Below are positions 26,915 through 35,311 of a DNA stretch of 64,000 nt, piece after piece. This DNA is from an archaeon (lineage in GTDB: Archaea > Nanobdellota > Nanobdellia > Pacearchaeales > JAPDKA01). The notes under the pieces were generated by a model that was not told where the DNA came from, did no database searches, and saw only the letters and a program-made list of their open reading frames with translations. The position numbers were made by a program, and so were the translations under genes. Numbering within the stretch: position 1 is the first letter of the stretch; every line of letters begins with the position of its first letter. Location: contig JAPDKA010000003.1 in NCBI GenBank assembly GCA_029258825.1, positions 130,065 to 194,064 of the forward strand, read 5' to 3'.

Positions 26915-29023
26915 TTACAAATAGCACACATTAGCTACACATTCATGTGAAAAATGTAGGCTAGCTTTTGTAACTTGTTTTCCTTTACCAAGATAAAGAA
27001 CTTGTTGTGGTTTGCTGCCATAACGATAAATCGTTATCCCCTTACATTTTAACTTATACGCTAATAAAAATGCTTTCCTCACGTCATCTACTGTTGCGTT
27101 TTCAGGCAGGTTTATTGTTTTACTCACACTATTATCAACATATTTTTGAAATGCTGCTTGCATCTTTATATGCCATTCATAACCTATTTCTAGTGCTGTA
27201 ACAAAAACTTGTTTGATGTCATCAGGCAAATTCGTATTTTTTAAGTTACCGTCTTTCAAAACCTGCTTGATTACTTTTTCGTCATACAAATTTCTCGCAA
27301 GCAGTTCTCTAAGAAAAGGCTTGTTTATCTCAACAAATGATTTGCCCTCAAGAATTTGTCTTTCAAAAGCAAGAGCGAAAACTGGCTCAATGCTACTGCT
27401 ACAGCCAGCAATAATGCTTATGCTACCAGTTGGAGCTATACTTAAAACAGTAGCGTTACGCATGTATTTGTATCTTTTTGTCAATTCTGAATTAGAAAAA
27501 TTTGGAAAGTTACCTTTCTCTTTTCCTAACTTTTCGCTTTCGTCTCTAGCAACTTTATACATAAATTTCGCAATTTTCTCTGCCAACTTAATAGCTTTAT
27601 CGCTATTGTAAGGGATTTTCAACATGAATAACAAATCTGCCAAACCCATAACACCCAAACCAATCTTGCGATTTGATTTCACAATAGATTTAATTTGTGC
27701 AAGAGGATAAGTGCAAGCGTCGATGACATTATCGAGAAAACGAACTGCAAGGCGAATGGTTTTTTCAAACTTGTGCCAGTCAAACTTAACGTTGCCGTTA
27801 TCTATCTTTACCATTTTAGTCAGATTAATACTACCAAGATTACAAGCTTCGTAAGGAAGTAAAGGTACTTCGCCACAAGGATTTGTTGCTTCAATTTTAC
27901 CAAGCTTCTTTAGAGGATGTTTTCTATTAATTTCATCGATAAAAATTAAGCCTGGATCACCTGTTTGCCACGCATTAAAACATATTTGATCAAATAAGGT
28001 TTTTGCATTAATGCTAGCTACTCTCTTTTTTGTTCTTGGATTTATTAAGTAAAATTCCTTATTTTGTTCAACCGCTTTCATAAACTTATCAGTAACTGCT
28101 ACACTTATGTTGAAATTACGTAACGATCTATCTTTAGATTTAGCATTAATAAACTCTCTTATGTCTGGATGCCAAACATGTAGTATACCCATATTAGCCC
28201 CTCTACGTTTCCCACCTTGCTTAATCACTTCTGTAGTCAAATCATAAATACGCATAAAGCTAACAGGACCTGATGCAACTCCTTTTGTACTTGCAACTAC
28301 ATCACCTTTAGGCCTAAGCTTTGAAAAAGAAAAACCTGTACCCCCGCCAGTCTGCTGTATATGAGCCATATTAGCGAGAGTCTCGAAAATACTATCTAAG
28401 CTATCTTCGATTGGCAACACAAAACATGCAGCAAGCTGATTTAATTTTGTGCCTGCATTCATTAAAGTCGGGCTATTTGGTAGAAATTCAAGATTGATAA
28501 GCATATTAAAAAATTCTGCTTCAAGCTGTTTAACTTGCTCTTGTGTTTTACCGTACTTTTTCTCTACCTTTGCTATGGCTTTTGCTACTCGCTTAAACAT
28601 CTGTCTTGGAGTTTCTACAATATTGCCGTAGTTATCTTTAAGCAAGTAACGCTCCTCAAGTACTTTTAGTGCAGTAGGGCTAAATTTAAGATCATCTTTA
28701 AGTTTTAGAAAATTCCTTATTTCTCTGGCAAGATGACGTGAGTTTCTATACAAAGAGTATGCCTTAGCTACCTTTACATCAAGCTGAAACAAACACTGCT
28801 CAACAATGTCCTGAATCTGCTCCACATGTATGCTTTCTTTTCCTAATTTGTTCAAATGCTGAATAACTAAGCGTGTTGTTTCATATGCGAGCTTTTTATT
28901 ACGTATGTGTAATGCATTTATTGCTTTTAATACAGCATTGTAAATCTTTATAGCATCAAAGGGAACAATGCTGCTATCTCGCTTGATTACTTTATGCACA
29001 ACGCAATTTGGAAATTTTAACAT
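26915..29023 (-). CDS. nrdJ: adenosylcobalamin-dependent ribonucleotide reductase (class II)
   Basis: Reduces ribonucleotides to deoxyribonucleotides using the B12 radical. An ATP-cone regulatory domain spans about 7-95. The core has Cys200 (AACFVL), the GGGTGFSFS loop (226-234), the radical site NPCGE (381-385, Cys383 and Glu385) and the partner Cys394 (YEACNLGS). The C-terminal tail ends ECVANVCYL, giving two redox Cys with four residues between them. No class I small subunit is coded nearby. It needs adenosylcobalamin, and CobO is coded 1.1 kb downstream on the same strand. No intein is seen; the length of 702 is normal. Confidence 0.95.
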   Translation of the reverse strand: MLKFPNCVVHKVIKRDSSIVPFDAIKIYNAVLKAINALHIRNKKLAYETTRLVIQHLNKLGKESIHVEQIQDIVEQCLFQLDVKVAKAYSLYRNSRHLAREIRNFLKLKDDLKFSPTALKVLEERYLLKDNYGNIVETPRQMFKRVAKAIAKVEKKYGKTQEQVKQLEAEFFNMLINLEFLPNSPTLMNAGTKLNQLAACFVLPIEDSLDSIFETLANMAHIQQTGGGTGFSFSKLRPKGDVVASTKGVASGPVSFMRIYDLTTEVIKQGGKRRGANMGILHVWHPDIREFINAKSKDRSLRNFNISVAVTDKFMKAVEQNKEFYLINPRTKKRVASINAKTLFDQICFNAWQTGDPGLIFIDEINRKHPLKKLGKIEATNPCGEVPLLPYEACNLGSINLTKMVKIDNGNVKFDWHKFEKTIRLAVRFLDNVIDACTYPLAQIKSIVKSNRKIGLGVMGLADLLFMLKIPYNSDKAIKLAEKIAKFMYKVARDESEKLGKEKGNFPNFSNSELTKRYKYMRNATVLSIAPTGSISIIAGCSSSIEPVFALAFERQILEGKSFVEINKPFLRELLARNLYDEKVIKQVLKDGNLKNTNLPDDIKQVFVTALEIGYEWHIKMQAAFQKYVDNSVSKTINLPENATVDDVRKAFLLAYKLKCKGITIYRYGSKPQQVLYLGKGKQVTKASLHFSHECVANVCYL

Positions 29024-29142
29024 GTTGTTCTTGCTTAGTTTAACTCACCTCTTTTTAATAAAAAATATAACAGACCTTTATATAACCTTTTTTGTTATCA
29101 ATTATATATTTCTTGATAGGATGTATAATAGAGCATTATTCA

Positions 29143-30804
29143 TCAGCGTTTGGTTTGTTTGTCTTTTTCTTGATCGCTTTTGCTTACAAAATCTACCAAT
29201 TTGGCTTGGCTAGAAAGTGTAAACTGTTTACTAATTATATGCAAAGATTTGTACATCTTTTTTTCCTTATGTATTGCTGCCCAATGATAAGCTTCATCGC
29301 GGGTATTTTTTGTTATTAATATGATAAGCTTTCCTTCTTTAAGTCTTGCTGTTCTACCGGCACGTTGTATCTTCCTTATTGCAGAAGGTATAGGTTCGTA
29401 AAAGAATACGGCATCAACTTCTGGAATATCAAGTCCTTCTTCACCCACACTTGTAGCAACCAGAATATTTATCTCGCCATCTCTAAATTTCTCAAGAATT
29501 TCAAGCTGTTTTTTTTGTGTTAAACCTACTCCACGCTTTTTTGCCTGTCCGATAAAAATACTTGCTTTGAAACCTTGCTCGGCCAATAATTCGGCAATCA
29601 ATGTGGCTGTATCCCTATACTGGGAAAAAACTATACATTTAAATTCAGGATTGCGCATTATCTCTTTATGTAAAGTTTGCATGAGCAAAGATAATTTTGG
29701 ATGTTCCACACCAGAATTATAAAGTGAAACAACTTTAGCATAAACCTGCGCAAATTCTCTTTGATTGATTAACTGAATGACTGCCTTGCTTGTTTTTTTT
29801 GATGCTTGCTCCAGCATTTGCTTAAGATAATTATAAAGGGAATGTACTGTTTGAGTCTCAGCTAGCTCTAAAGCATGTTCAAGTTTAATAGCTTGAGCAC
29901 AAGCACTTAACCCACGTAATACATTAAAATGGGTATTGCCAGAATTAATAATTTTCTGCAATTTTGCTTGCAGCTTTAACAAGTTAGTTTTTGTTGGTTT
30001 TTCAAATAGCAAACTTCTTGCTTTAAGTTCTTCAATTCGCTTTTTATACATTTGTTTAAGCAACTCGACAACTTCAAGAAGCTCGTTAGAAAGTTTAACT
30101 TTGTATAACTCAACATCAAGTTGTTTTATATAAGGTTTAACATCACTACTTTGTCTTGTTCTGATCTCAACTGATTGAATGCGTAAATTGCTGCATATTT
30201 GTTGTAAAGTACTTTTATCATTTCCAGGAGAGGCGGTTAAGCCTATAATTCGCTTATGTTTAGCTTCAAGCATATACCTATCCGCTATAAATACATAATC
30301 ATAATTCTTTATGCATCTGTGAGCTTCATCAAATACAACAAGACATACATTAGCCAGAGATATAAGCTTGTGTTTTAATGCATTGGCTATGGTTTGCGGA
30401 GTGGCAACAATAACACTACATTTTTCCCAAATTGCTTGTCTTTTTTTCTTGCTTACTTGGCCTGTAAGCATACCAACATCAAAATTGAATTTTTCAAAGC
30501 TGTTAAAGTGCTGTTGCACCAATGGCCGTGTTGGGGCTAACATAAGCACTTTACCGCCATACTTGCTAAGCCTATAGTAAGCTAACATCAACGCTATTAG
30601 CGTTTTCCCTAGCCCTGTAGGAAGTACAACCAAAGTATTTTTTGATTTTGCTGTCCTGAAAATAGACAATTGATATTGCCGTATGTTAACAAAAGTTGAA
30701 AAATGATCTAGCATTTTGCTCTCATACACATCATCGCTATAAGTGTGACTACTAGAAGCACGTTCGTTAAGCAATTTTGTCTGTTTTGATTTTTTATATG
30801 TCAT
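29143..30804 (-). CDS. Hef/FANCM-like SF2 helicase (nuclease domain absent)
   Basis: The 553-residue superfamily 2 helicase has Walker A TGLGKT (63-68), DEAH (159-162), a helical insert (about 215-330) of the Hef/FANCM type, and motif VI QRAGRTAR. Hef proteins process stalled replication forks and normally end with an ERCC4 nuclease. Here the chain stops after the helicase, and the matching nuclease is coded at 24314-24946. A split Hef acting as a complex is the natural reading. A TATA-like TTTTTAAAT lies upstream at about 30825, shared with divergent eS27. Confidence 0.93.
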   Translation of the reverse strand: MTYKKSKQTKLLNERASSSHTYSDDVYESKMLDHFSTFVNIRQYQLSIFRTAKSKNTLVVLPTGLGKTLIALMLAYYRLSKYGGKVLMLAPTRPLVQQHFNSFEKFNFDVGMLTGQVSKKKRQAIWEKCSVIVATPQTIANALKHKLISLANVCLVVFDEAHRCIKNYDYVFIADRYMLEAKHKRIIGLTASPGNDKSTLQQICSNLRIQSVEIRTRQSSDVKPYIKQLDVELYKVKLSNELLEVVELLKQMYKKRIEELKARSLLFEKPTKTNLLKLQAKLQKIINSGNTHFNVLRGLSACAQAIKLEHALELAETQTVHSLYNYLKQMLEQASKKTSKAVIQLINQREFAQVYAKVVSLYNSGVEHPKLSLLMQTLHKEIMRNPEFKCIVFSQYRDTATLIAELLAEQGFKASIFIGQAKKRGVGLTQKKQLEILEKFRDGEINILVATSVGEEGLDIPEVDAVFFYEPIPSAIRKIQRAGRTARLKEGKLIILITKNTRDEAYHWAAIHKEKKMYKSLHIISKQFTLSSQAKLVDFVSKSDQEKDKQTKR

Positions 30805-30855
30805 ATATGATAAGAAGCAATAAAGTTTTTAAATGTTTAACAACAAAGCTGTTGT

Positions 30856-31044
30856 ATGAGAGAGAAAAATTACAAGATAGAATCAAAATTCTTGAAAGTA
30901 GTCTGCCCTAAATGTAAGAATCAGCAAATAATATTTGGTAAAGCCAGTACAGAAGTAAAGTGCATTAAATGTGGCACCACTTTGGCAGTGCCCACTGGTG
31001 GAAAAGCAAAAATTAAAGCAAAAGTATTGCAAGTTTTAGGATAA
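30856..31044 (+). CDS. rps27e: ribosomal protein eS27
   Basis: The 62-residue protein has the zinc ribbon CPKC (17-20) and CIKC (36-39) and the typical FLKVVCPKC and GGKAKI stretches. It starts a translation operon: its TAA overlaps the ATG of aIF2-alpha by one base. In most archaea eL44 lies directly upstream, but here eL44 is 7.7 kb away on the other strand. Confidence 0.97.
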   Translation: MREKNYKIESKFLKVVCPKCKNQQIIFGKASTEVKCIKCGTTLAVPTGGKAKIKAKVLQVLG

Positions 31045-31799
31045 TGAAAAAAGAATTTCCTGAAGAAGGAGAAATAGTAATAGGAACAGTTACGAAAATA
31101 TTGCACACTCAGGTATTTGTCATGCTAGACGATTATGGAAAAGAAGGAGTCATAATACTGAGCGAGATTGCTCCGGGTAGAATTAGAAACGTTAGAGATT
31201 ATGTTACTGTAAACAAAAAGATTGTATGTAAAGTTCTGAGAGTAGATAAAACAAAAGGCCATATCGATTTGAGCTTAAGAAGAGTAACGCAAGCAGAAAA
31301 ACAGAGAATGATGCAATTGTACAGCAGAGAAAAGGATTGTTTAAGCATGCTAAAAATAGTGTTAAAAAACCAAGACAGGATTGATGAATTTACAAAGAGG
31401 GTAAAAGAAAAATACGATAGAGTATTTGAATTCTTTTCAGAACTTAACAACATGGATGAAGCTAAAGCGATAGCTAAACTAAGAGAATTAAACATCAAAC
31501 AAGAAGAAGCGGCAGAACTTATATCATTAATCAAGGAAAGATTCAAGAAAAAGATCGTTGAAATAACCTCAATAATAAAGTTACAAACATATGAGGAAGA
31601 TGGAATAGAAAAATTAAACAAGATAGGAAAAGAAATTGCAAAAGATGCTGAAGTGTTCACTATAGGTAGCCCTAAATATATGATAAAGATGAAAGGAAAT
31701 GACTACAAAGAATTGAATAAAAAAATGATAAAACTGAAAGAAAAATTAGCAGAGCTTTGCAAACAAAATAACGTTAAGTTTGAATGGTTAAGTGAATAA
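31044..31799 (+). CDS. eif2a: translation initiation factor aIF2 subunit alpha
   Basis: The 251-residue protein has an S1 RNA-binding domain (10-85, GTVTKI...VRDYVTVNKKIVCKVLRVD), a helical middle, and the C-terminal alpha/beta domain that binds the gamma subunit. It is part of the heterotrimer that brings initiator tRNA to the ribosome. Second gene of the eS27 operon, starting on the last base of eS27. Confidence 0.97.
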   Translation: MKKEFPEEGEIVIGTVTKILHTQVFVMLDDYGKEGVIILSEIAPGRIRNVRDYVTVNKKIVCKVLRVDKTKGHIDLSLRRVTQAEKQRMMQLYSREKDCLSMLKIVLKNQDRIDEFTKRVKEKYDRVFEFFSELNNMDEAKAIAKLRELNIKQEEAAELISLIKERFKKKIVEITSIIKLQTYEEDGIEKLNKIGKEIAKDAEVFTIGSPKYMIKMKGNDYKELNKKMIKLKEKLAELCKQNNVKFEWLSE

Positions 31800-31809
31800 A
31801 AGATAAAAA

Positions 31810-31992
31810 ATGTTCAGGTTTTTACATAAATGTCCAAATTGTGGTAAATATACATTAAAGGATAAATGTGACAAATGTGGACAAGCAACAATTGTTCCAT
31901 GCTATAAATTTAGTTATAGGTTTATAGAACAGTACAACAGCCAAAACAAAGAAAATAAAAAAGAATCAAAAAATGGAAAAAGCAAGCATTAA
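31810..31992 (+). CDS. nop10: H/ACA RNP protein Nop10
   Basis: The 60-residue protein has the zinc ribbon CPNC (8-11) and CDKC (20-23) with the KYTLKDKC signature. It is a core part of the H/ACA particle that makes pseudouridine in RNA. The last 20 residues are an extra Lys/Asn/Glu-rich tail, and its coding end overlaps the next gene by 20 bases. Position after aIF2-alpha is the standard archaeal order. Confidence 0.95.
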   Translation: MFRFLHKCPNCGKYTLKDKCDKCGQATIVPCYKFSYRFIEQYNSQNKENKKESKNGKSKH

Positions 31993-32680
31993 GTTAAAAA
32001 CAACAAAGGTAAAATCACCACTGTTTATTCTTAGCGTGCCAACAAAACAAAACATACCGAATATTATGTTAGGAACTCTGCTAGAGTATCTCAACCCTTC
32101 ATTGATAGGTAAAATAGAATTTGATCTGCCAATAGCAATAATAAATCGAAATTATGTAGAGTTTCCGAGCATAGATATATATCATAAAAAGATAGGCAAG
32201 CAAGATGTGGTATTCTTTATAGGTAATCATATGCCTAAAAACGTAAACGAATTTGCAGAGATCATTCATAGCTTGTTTAAAAAAATGAAGGCTAAAGAAA
32301 TAATTGTATTAACTGAAATAGCATCAAGAGACGATCTTGCTTTGTATTTTAGATATGGAAAAAAACGAAGAAAAGATAAGATAGCAGAAGCTATAGAAAG
32401 TGAAAACATTAAACATATTCAACAAGGAATTATTTCTGGTGTTGGTGCAAGTTTGCTTAAATATAACATTCCTGTGACAATCCTATTCACGAGAAGAAAC
32501 GGTAAAAGAAGTTTTATGAATAATCTTAAAGCTTTAACAAAGCTACTTAACATAAATTTTAACAAAATACAACATATGCCGCTACTTGCAGAAATAAACA
32601 GAAAGAGAGATGTAAGCAAGATTCCAAAAAAAGAGTTGAAGAAAGATTTAAATAGGATCAAAATCGGGTATATTGGATAA
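31973..32680 (+). CDS. PAC2-family protein (proteasome assembly chaperone-like)
   Basis: The 235-residue protein matches the PAC2/PbaB family: an alpha/beta core with [19 protein letters not shown] and [11 protein letters not shown] segments. Archaeal members are proposed to help proteasome assembly or act as general ATP-independent factors. It follows nop10 in the standard archaeal order. Start at ATG 31973 lies inside the end of nop10. Confidence 0.9.
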   Translation: MEKASIKLKTTKVKSPLFILSVPTKQNIPNIMLGTLLEYLNPSLIGKIEFDLPIAIINRNYVEFPSIDIYHKKIGKQDVVFFIGNHMPKNVNEFAEIIHSLFKKMKAKEIIVLTEIASRDDLALYFRYGKKRRKDKIAEAIESENIKHIQQGIISGVGASLLKYNIPVTILFTRRNGKRSFMNNLKALTKLLNINFNKIQHMPLLAEINRKRDVSKIPKKELKKDLNRIKIGYIG

Positions 32681-32681
32681 G

Positions 32682-32825
32682 ATGAAATGCATAAGCTGTA
32701 AAAAAGAGTTTGATAAAGGTGTAAAATTTAAGTGCCCTGTTTGTGGCAGGACTATTGCTAGATGTGAACGCTGTAGAAGGTTAAGCGTTAAATATAAATG
32801 TGAATGTGGATTTGAAGGACCGTAA
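32682..32825 (+). CDS. small two-zinc-ribbon protein (HVO_2753-like)
   Basis: A 47-residue protein with four CxxC-type knuckles: CISC (3-6), CPVC (18-21), CERC (28-31) and CEC (40-42). This pattern marks the archaeal small zinc-finger family found directly before aEF1-beta, as here (next ATG one base after the stop). It is thought to bind nucleic acid, and a Haloferax homologue affects surface behaviour. It starts one base after the PAC2 stop. Confidence 0.9.
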   Translation: MKCISCKKEFDKGVKFKCPVCGRTIARCERCRRLSVKYKCECGFEGP

Positions 32826-32826
32826 A

Positions 32827-33102
32827 ATGGCAAAAGTAATTGTTAAATTACGGGTGATGCCAGAATCGCCAGAGATTGATCTAAATAACGTAATAGACGA
32901 AATAAAAAGCAAAATAGAAGCATTTAGCGCAAGTCTTGAAGCAAGCGAAAAAAAACCAATAGCTTTCGGATTAAATGCACTTGAGCTAGTACTGTTAGTT
33001 GATGAAGAAAAGGGATCAACAGAACAGCTTGAGGAAGACATCAAAAAGATTGCTGGCGTACAGTCTGTAGAAGTAATTGACGTAAGGAGAGCGATTGGAT
33101 GA
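32827..33102 (+). CDS. ef1b: elongation factor aEF1-beta
   Basis: The 91-residue protein is the guanine-nucleotide exchange factor for aEF1A. The start MAKVIVKLRVMPESPEIDL and the ferredoxin-like fold with PIAFGLNALEL are typical. ATG 32827 is chosen over the longer frame, since that would run into the zinc-ribbon gene. It is the last translation gene before the pilin-like cluster, which has its own promoter 20 bases later. Confidence 0.96.
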   Translation: MAKVIVKLRVMPESPEIDLNNVIDEIKSKIEAFSASLEASEKKPIAFGLNALELVLLVDEEKGSTEQLEEDIKKIAGVQSVEVIDVRRAIG

Positions 33103-33120
33103 TTTTTCTCTATCGATAAC

Positions 33121-33130
33121 TTTATAATAT
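33121..33130 (+). promoter_or_regulatory. TATA box of the pilin-like/transglycosylase cluster
   Basis: TTTATAATAT lies about 26 bases before the ATG at 33151, in the 48-base gap after aEF1-beta. It suggests that the membrane gene cluster is transcribed on its own, at least in part. Confidence 0.5.
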
Positions 33131-33150
33131 TAAAAAATAGAAATTAAACT

Positions 33151-33321
33151 ATGCATATTAGAGTAAAGTTGAATAAAAGAGGTTTAGCTGTAACTGAAAT
33201 AGCTAAATGGATAATTGCCTTTACTTTGCTTGTTATAGTTATAATAGGTATAGTACTGTTAAGAAAAAAAGGTATAAATTTGATTGACTATATTGTTCAA
33301 TATTTAAGGTATAGAAGATAA
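33151..33321 (+). CDS. small type IV pilin-like membrane protein
   Basis: A 56-residue product. Residues 1-11 end in KRG, and the next residues are LAVTE, then a hydrophobic helix of about 20 residues and a short basic tail. A cut after Gly11 would leave Glu at position +5, exactly the class III (prepilin) signal pattern. A leaderless TATA box precedes it. First gene of a seven-gene run to 36355. The mature protein would be little more than the pilin helix, like a minor or structural pilin of minimal size. Function unknown. Confidence 0.7.
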   Translation: MHIRVKLNKRGLAVTEIAKWIIAFTLLVIVIIGIVLLRKKGINLIDYIVQYLRYRR

Positions 33322-33357
33322 ACACAAAAAAACTAAAAGCTAAAGCTAAAAGCTAGG

Positions 33358-33546
33358 ATGGAAAGAACACAAATCATAAAAATAATATTAATTCTGACCG
33401 TAGTAGTAATTGTAATAGCATTTCTTGCTGTTGTATTCTATAAGTATATTTATCAAACAGAATTATTTCAAGTAAACAATACAAATTGGACATATGAAGG
33501 GGTTATGTTTTTGATTCATAAAGTAAGAAAGAAGAAAGATTTATAA
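33358..33546 (+). CDS. small single-span membrane protein
   Basis: The 62-residue product has a hydrophobic helix (6-27) after a short charged start, then about 30 residues with NNTNWTYEG, and a Lys-rich end. No clear prepilin cut site is seen (MERTQIIK only). The stretch just before the start has repeated CTAAAAG units. Its place between two pilin-like genes suggests a partner protein. Confidence 0.6.
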   Translation: MERTQIIKIILILTVVVIVIAFLAVVFYKYIYQTELFQVNNTNWTYEGVMFLIHKVRKKKDL

Positions 33547-33589
33547 AAACAAAAAAACACAACATATCAAATTAAAAAGAGGTGAAAAA

Positions 33590-33940
33590 ATGAAGGGAAA
33601 GAAAGCCCAACAGTTGAACGTTACAACAATAATAATACTTATTCTAGCGATACTTGTGTTGGTCATAGTTGCAGTAAGTTATGCAGGAGGATGGGCAAAA
33701 TTATGGGCGAAAATAGCAAGCATGTTCCAGCAAACTGCACCGGAAGAAAGAACAGCATTTATAGAAATGTGTAAAAATAGGTTGGTGTTTGGCGATAAAA
33801 TAGGATTCTGTAAAGATACACATAATGTAGCTGGACTGGGCAACGTCACATGCGAACAAGCAGGGAAGATACTTGGATGGGATATTTATGGCGATCAGAG
33901 CGATAAAGCAAAAACGTTCTGTGAAGGATTAGAAGAATAA
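33590..33940 (+). CDS. pilin-like protein with small Cys-bearing outer domain
   Basis: The 116-residue product begins MKGKKA, then QQLNVTT and a long Ile/Leu/Val helix: KKA followed by Gln-Gln is a good archaeal class III cleavage site (PibD type). The outer domain of about 80 residues has four Cys that could form two disulfides (IEMCKN, GFCKD, NVTCEQ, TFCEG). A very strong AGAGGTGA Shine-Dalgarno sits five bases before the ATG, the best in the cluster, so high expression is likely. It is my candidate for the major subunit of the system. Confidence 0.75.
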   Translation: MKGKKAQQLNVTTIIILILAILVLVIVAVSYAGGWAKLWAKIASMFQQTAPEERTAFIEMCKNRLVFGDKIGFCKDTHNVAGLGNVTCEQAGKILGWDIYGDQSDKAKTFCEGLEE

Positions 33941-33953
33941 GCTTAAAACAAAA

Positions 33954-34130
33954 ATGAGAAACAAGAAAGCTGTAGAATTGCCAATATCAACTCTCATAAT
34001 TATAATTATAGCTTTAATCGCTGTTGTAATTACGTTAGTGTTCTTTAGAAAAAGTATAGGAATCATATTTAGAAAAATAATTGAACAAATAAAGATAGCT
34101 TTTTCAAGTTTCGGCAATGCTACAAAATAA
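33954..34130 (+). CDS. small pilin-like membrane protein
   Basis: A 58-residue product: MRNKKA, then VELPIST and a helix of Ile, Leu and Val to about residue 31, and an amphipathic basic tail ending SSFGNATK. KKA before Val-Glu resembles a class III cut site. It begins 13 bases after the preceding gene and probably shares its transcript. Confidence 0.68.
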   Translation: MRNKKAVELPISTLIIIIIALIAVVITLVFFRKSIGIIFRKIIEQIKIAFSSFGNATK

Positions 34131-34131
34131 A

Positions 34132-34157
34132 AAATTTAAAGATAGCTAAGATAGCTA
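34132..34157 (+). promoter_or_regulatory. TATA box and tandem GATAGCTA before the transglycosylase gene
   Basis: AAATTTAAA (34132-34140) lies about 27 bases before the ATG at 34163, and is followed by GATAGCTAAGATAGCTA, a direct repeat at 34141-34157. The gene may therefore have its own promoter inside the cluster. The repeat could be an operator or chance in AT-rich DNA. Confidence 0.45.
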
Positions 34158-34162
34158 ATCAA

Positions 34163-35206
34163 ATGCCAACCCAAGTTGCAAAGGTTGTAATTGGTATGAT
34201 TATAGGGCTGATATGCTTATTGTTGTTGATTGGGATAGTAACAAAGATTTTTGGATTGATTGGGATGGAGACTCAAGAAAAATTACAAGCACAAGGACAA
34301 TTAGATGCAATAATAAACAGTATAGAAAAACTGGAAAATTTTGAATCTGCACATATCTTGCTGCAGGCACCGAAATCCTGGTTTGTTGTAGCAATTCCGG
34401 CTGAGCTTGATTCTGTAAAAAGTGCAAAAAAACCTGCTTTATTTAGTAATAAAAATGTTCTGTGCATATGCCCAAAAAGAAGATTTGGCGGCTTGGCATG
34501 TGAAAAAGGAATATGCAAAGCAATTGATTTTCCTATATTCAAAAAAGAAGACGGAAAGGAAAATGTATGGATAGAACAAATAACAATAAAAGACGTTATC
34601 ATAACAAAATTTACAGATAGATACATAGCAAGCGAAACTGCATTTATTGTACCAATAAATCTTGAATTAAGCGAAAGTGAAAAACAAGAATTTAAAGAAG
34701 TAGCAGAAATAATTAGCGAGAAATATGGCAAGATAATAGAAGAGAACTGTAAAATAGACAAAAACATAATAATTAGTCAAATATTCATAGAAAGTCATGG
34801 CGACGAACGTGCTGTTGGTAATGCTGGTGAAGTTGGCCTAATGCAGCTTATGCCATTCACTGCTGCGGCATACGGATTAAAAGTATATAATGATTTATAC
34901 ACTGTATATGACAGCTATGCTGAAGCAAGTGACGAAGAAATTACCAACTATGTAGAACAACTTAAAGAAATAGCAAAAAAAGGGGATGCAACAGAAATTG
35001 ACGAAAGGTTTGACGCAGAGAAAAATATCGCAACAGGCTGCAAGTATCTTGAGGAATTACTAAAAGATACGGGAAGCATAGATCTAGCGTTAGCTGCATA
35101 TAACGCTGGACTAAGTAAAGCAAAGCGATGTACAAAACAAGAATGCAAATTACCAGACGAAACTATAACATATGTAAACAAAATTATTGGTTTGGCAACT
35201 GCTTAA
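34163..35206 (+). CDS. membrane-anchored lytic transglycosylase (SLT/goose-lysozyme fold)
   Basis: The 347-residue product has an N-terminal membrane helix (about 6-34), a linker domain with four Cys (CICP at 101-104, ACEKGIC at 112-118) and an SLT domain from about 195. The SLT motifs are complete: catalytic Glu210 in IFIESHGD, GLMQLMP (225-231) and AAYNAG (311-316). An insertion of some 35 acidic residues (about 248-283) divides the domain. SLT enzymes cut the MurNAc-GlcNAc bond of bacterial peptidoglycan, which archaea do not make. Its place among pilin-like genes suggests a wall-drilling or contact machine aimed at bacteria. Domain call firm; role inferred. Confidence 0.9.
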   Translation: MPTQVAKVVIGMIIGLICLLLLIGIVTKIFGLIGMETQEKLQAQGQLDAIINSIEKLENFESAHILLQAPKSWFVVAIPAELDSVKSAKKPALFSNKNVLCICPKRRFGGLACEKGICKAIDFPIFKKEDGKENVWIEQITIKDVIITKFTDRYIASETAFIVPINLELSESEKQEFKEVAEIISEKYGKIIEENCKIDKNIIISQIFIESHGDERAVGNAGEVGLMQLMPFTAAAYGLKVYNDLYTVYDSYAEASDEEITNYVEQLKEIAKKGDATEIDERFDAEKNIATGCKYLEELLKDTGSIDLALAAYNAGLSKAKRCTKQECKLPDETITYVNKIIGLATA

Positions 35207-35207
35207 C

Positions 35208-35306
35208 ATGGAATTTGAAACAATAATAAAAATATTGTTATGGACAATTTTAGCAGCATTAGTAGGGTTCGCTATAGTAAACTTAATAAAATTGTTTTTA
35301 TCATAA
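35208..35306 (+). CDS. 32-residue membrane peptide
   Basis: A short reading frame that begins one base after the transglycosylase stop. It codes for MEFETIIKI followed by one hydrophobic helix and ends LFLS. Tight packing (1 base before, 5 bases to the next ATG at 35312) argues that it is a real gene of the operon. It could be a small helper subunit. Confidence 0.55.
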   Translation: MEFETIIKILLWTILAALVGFAIVNLIKLFLS

Positions 35307-35311
35307 AAAGC

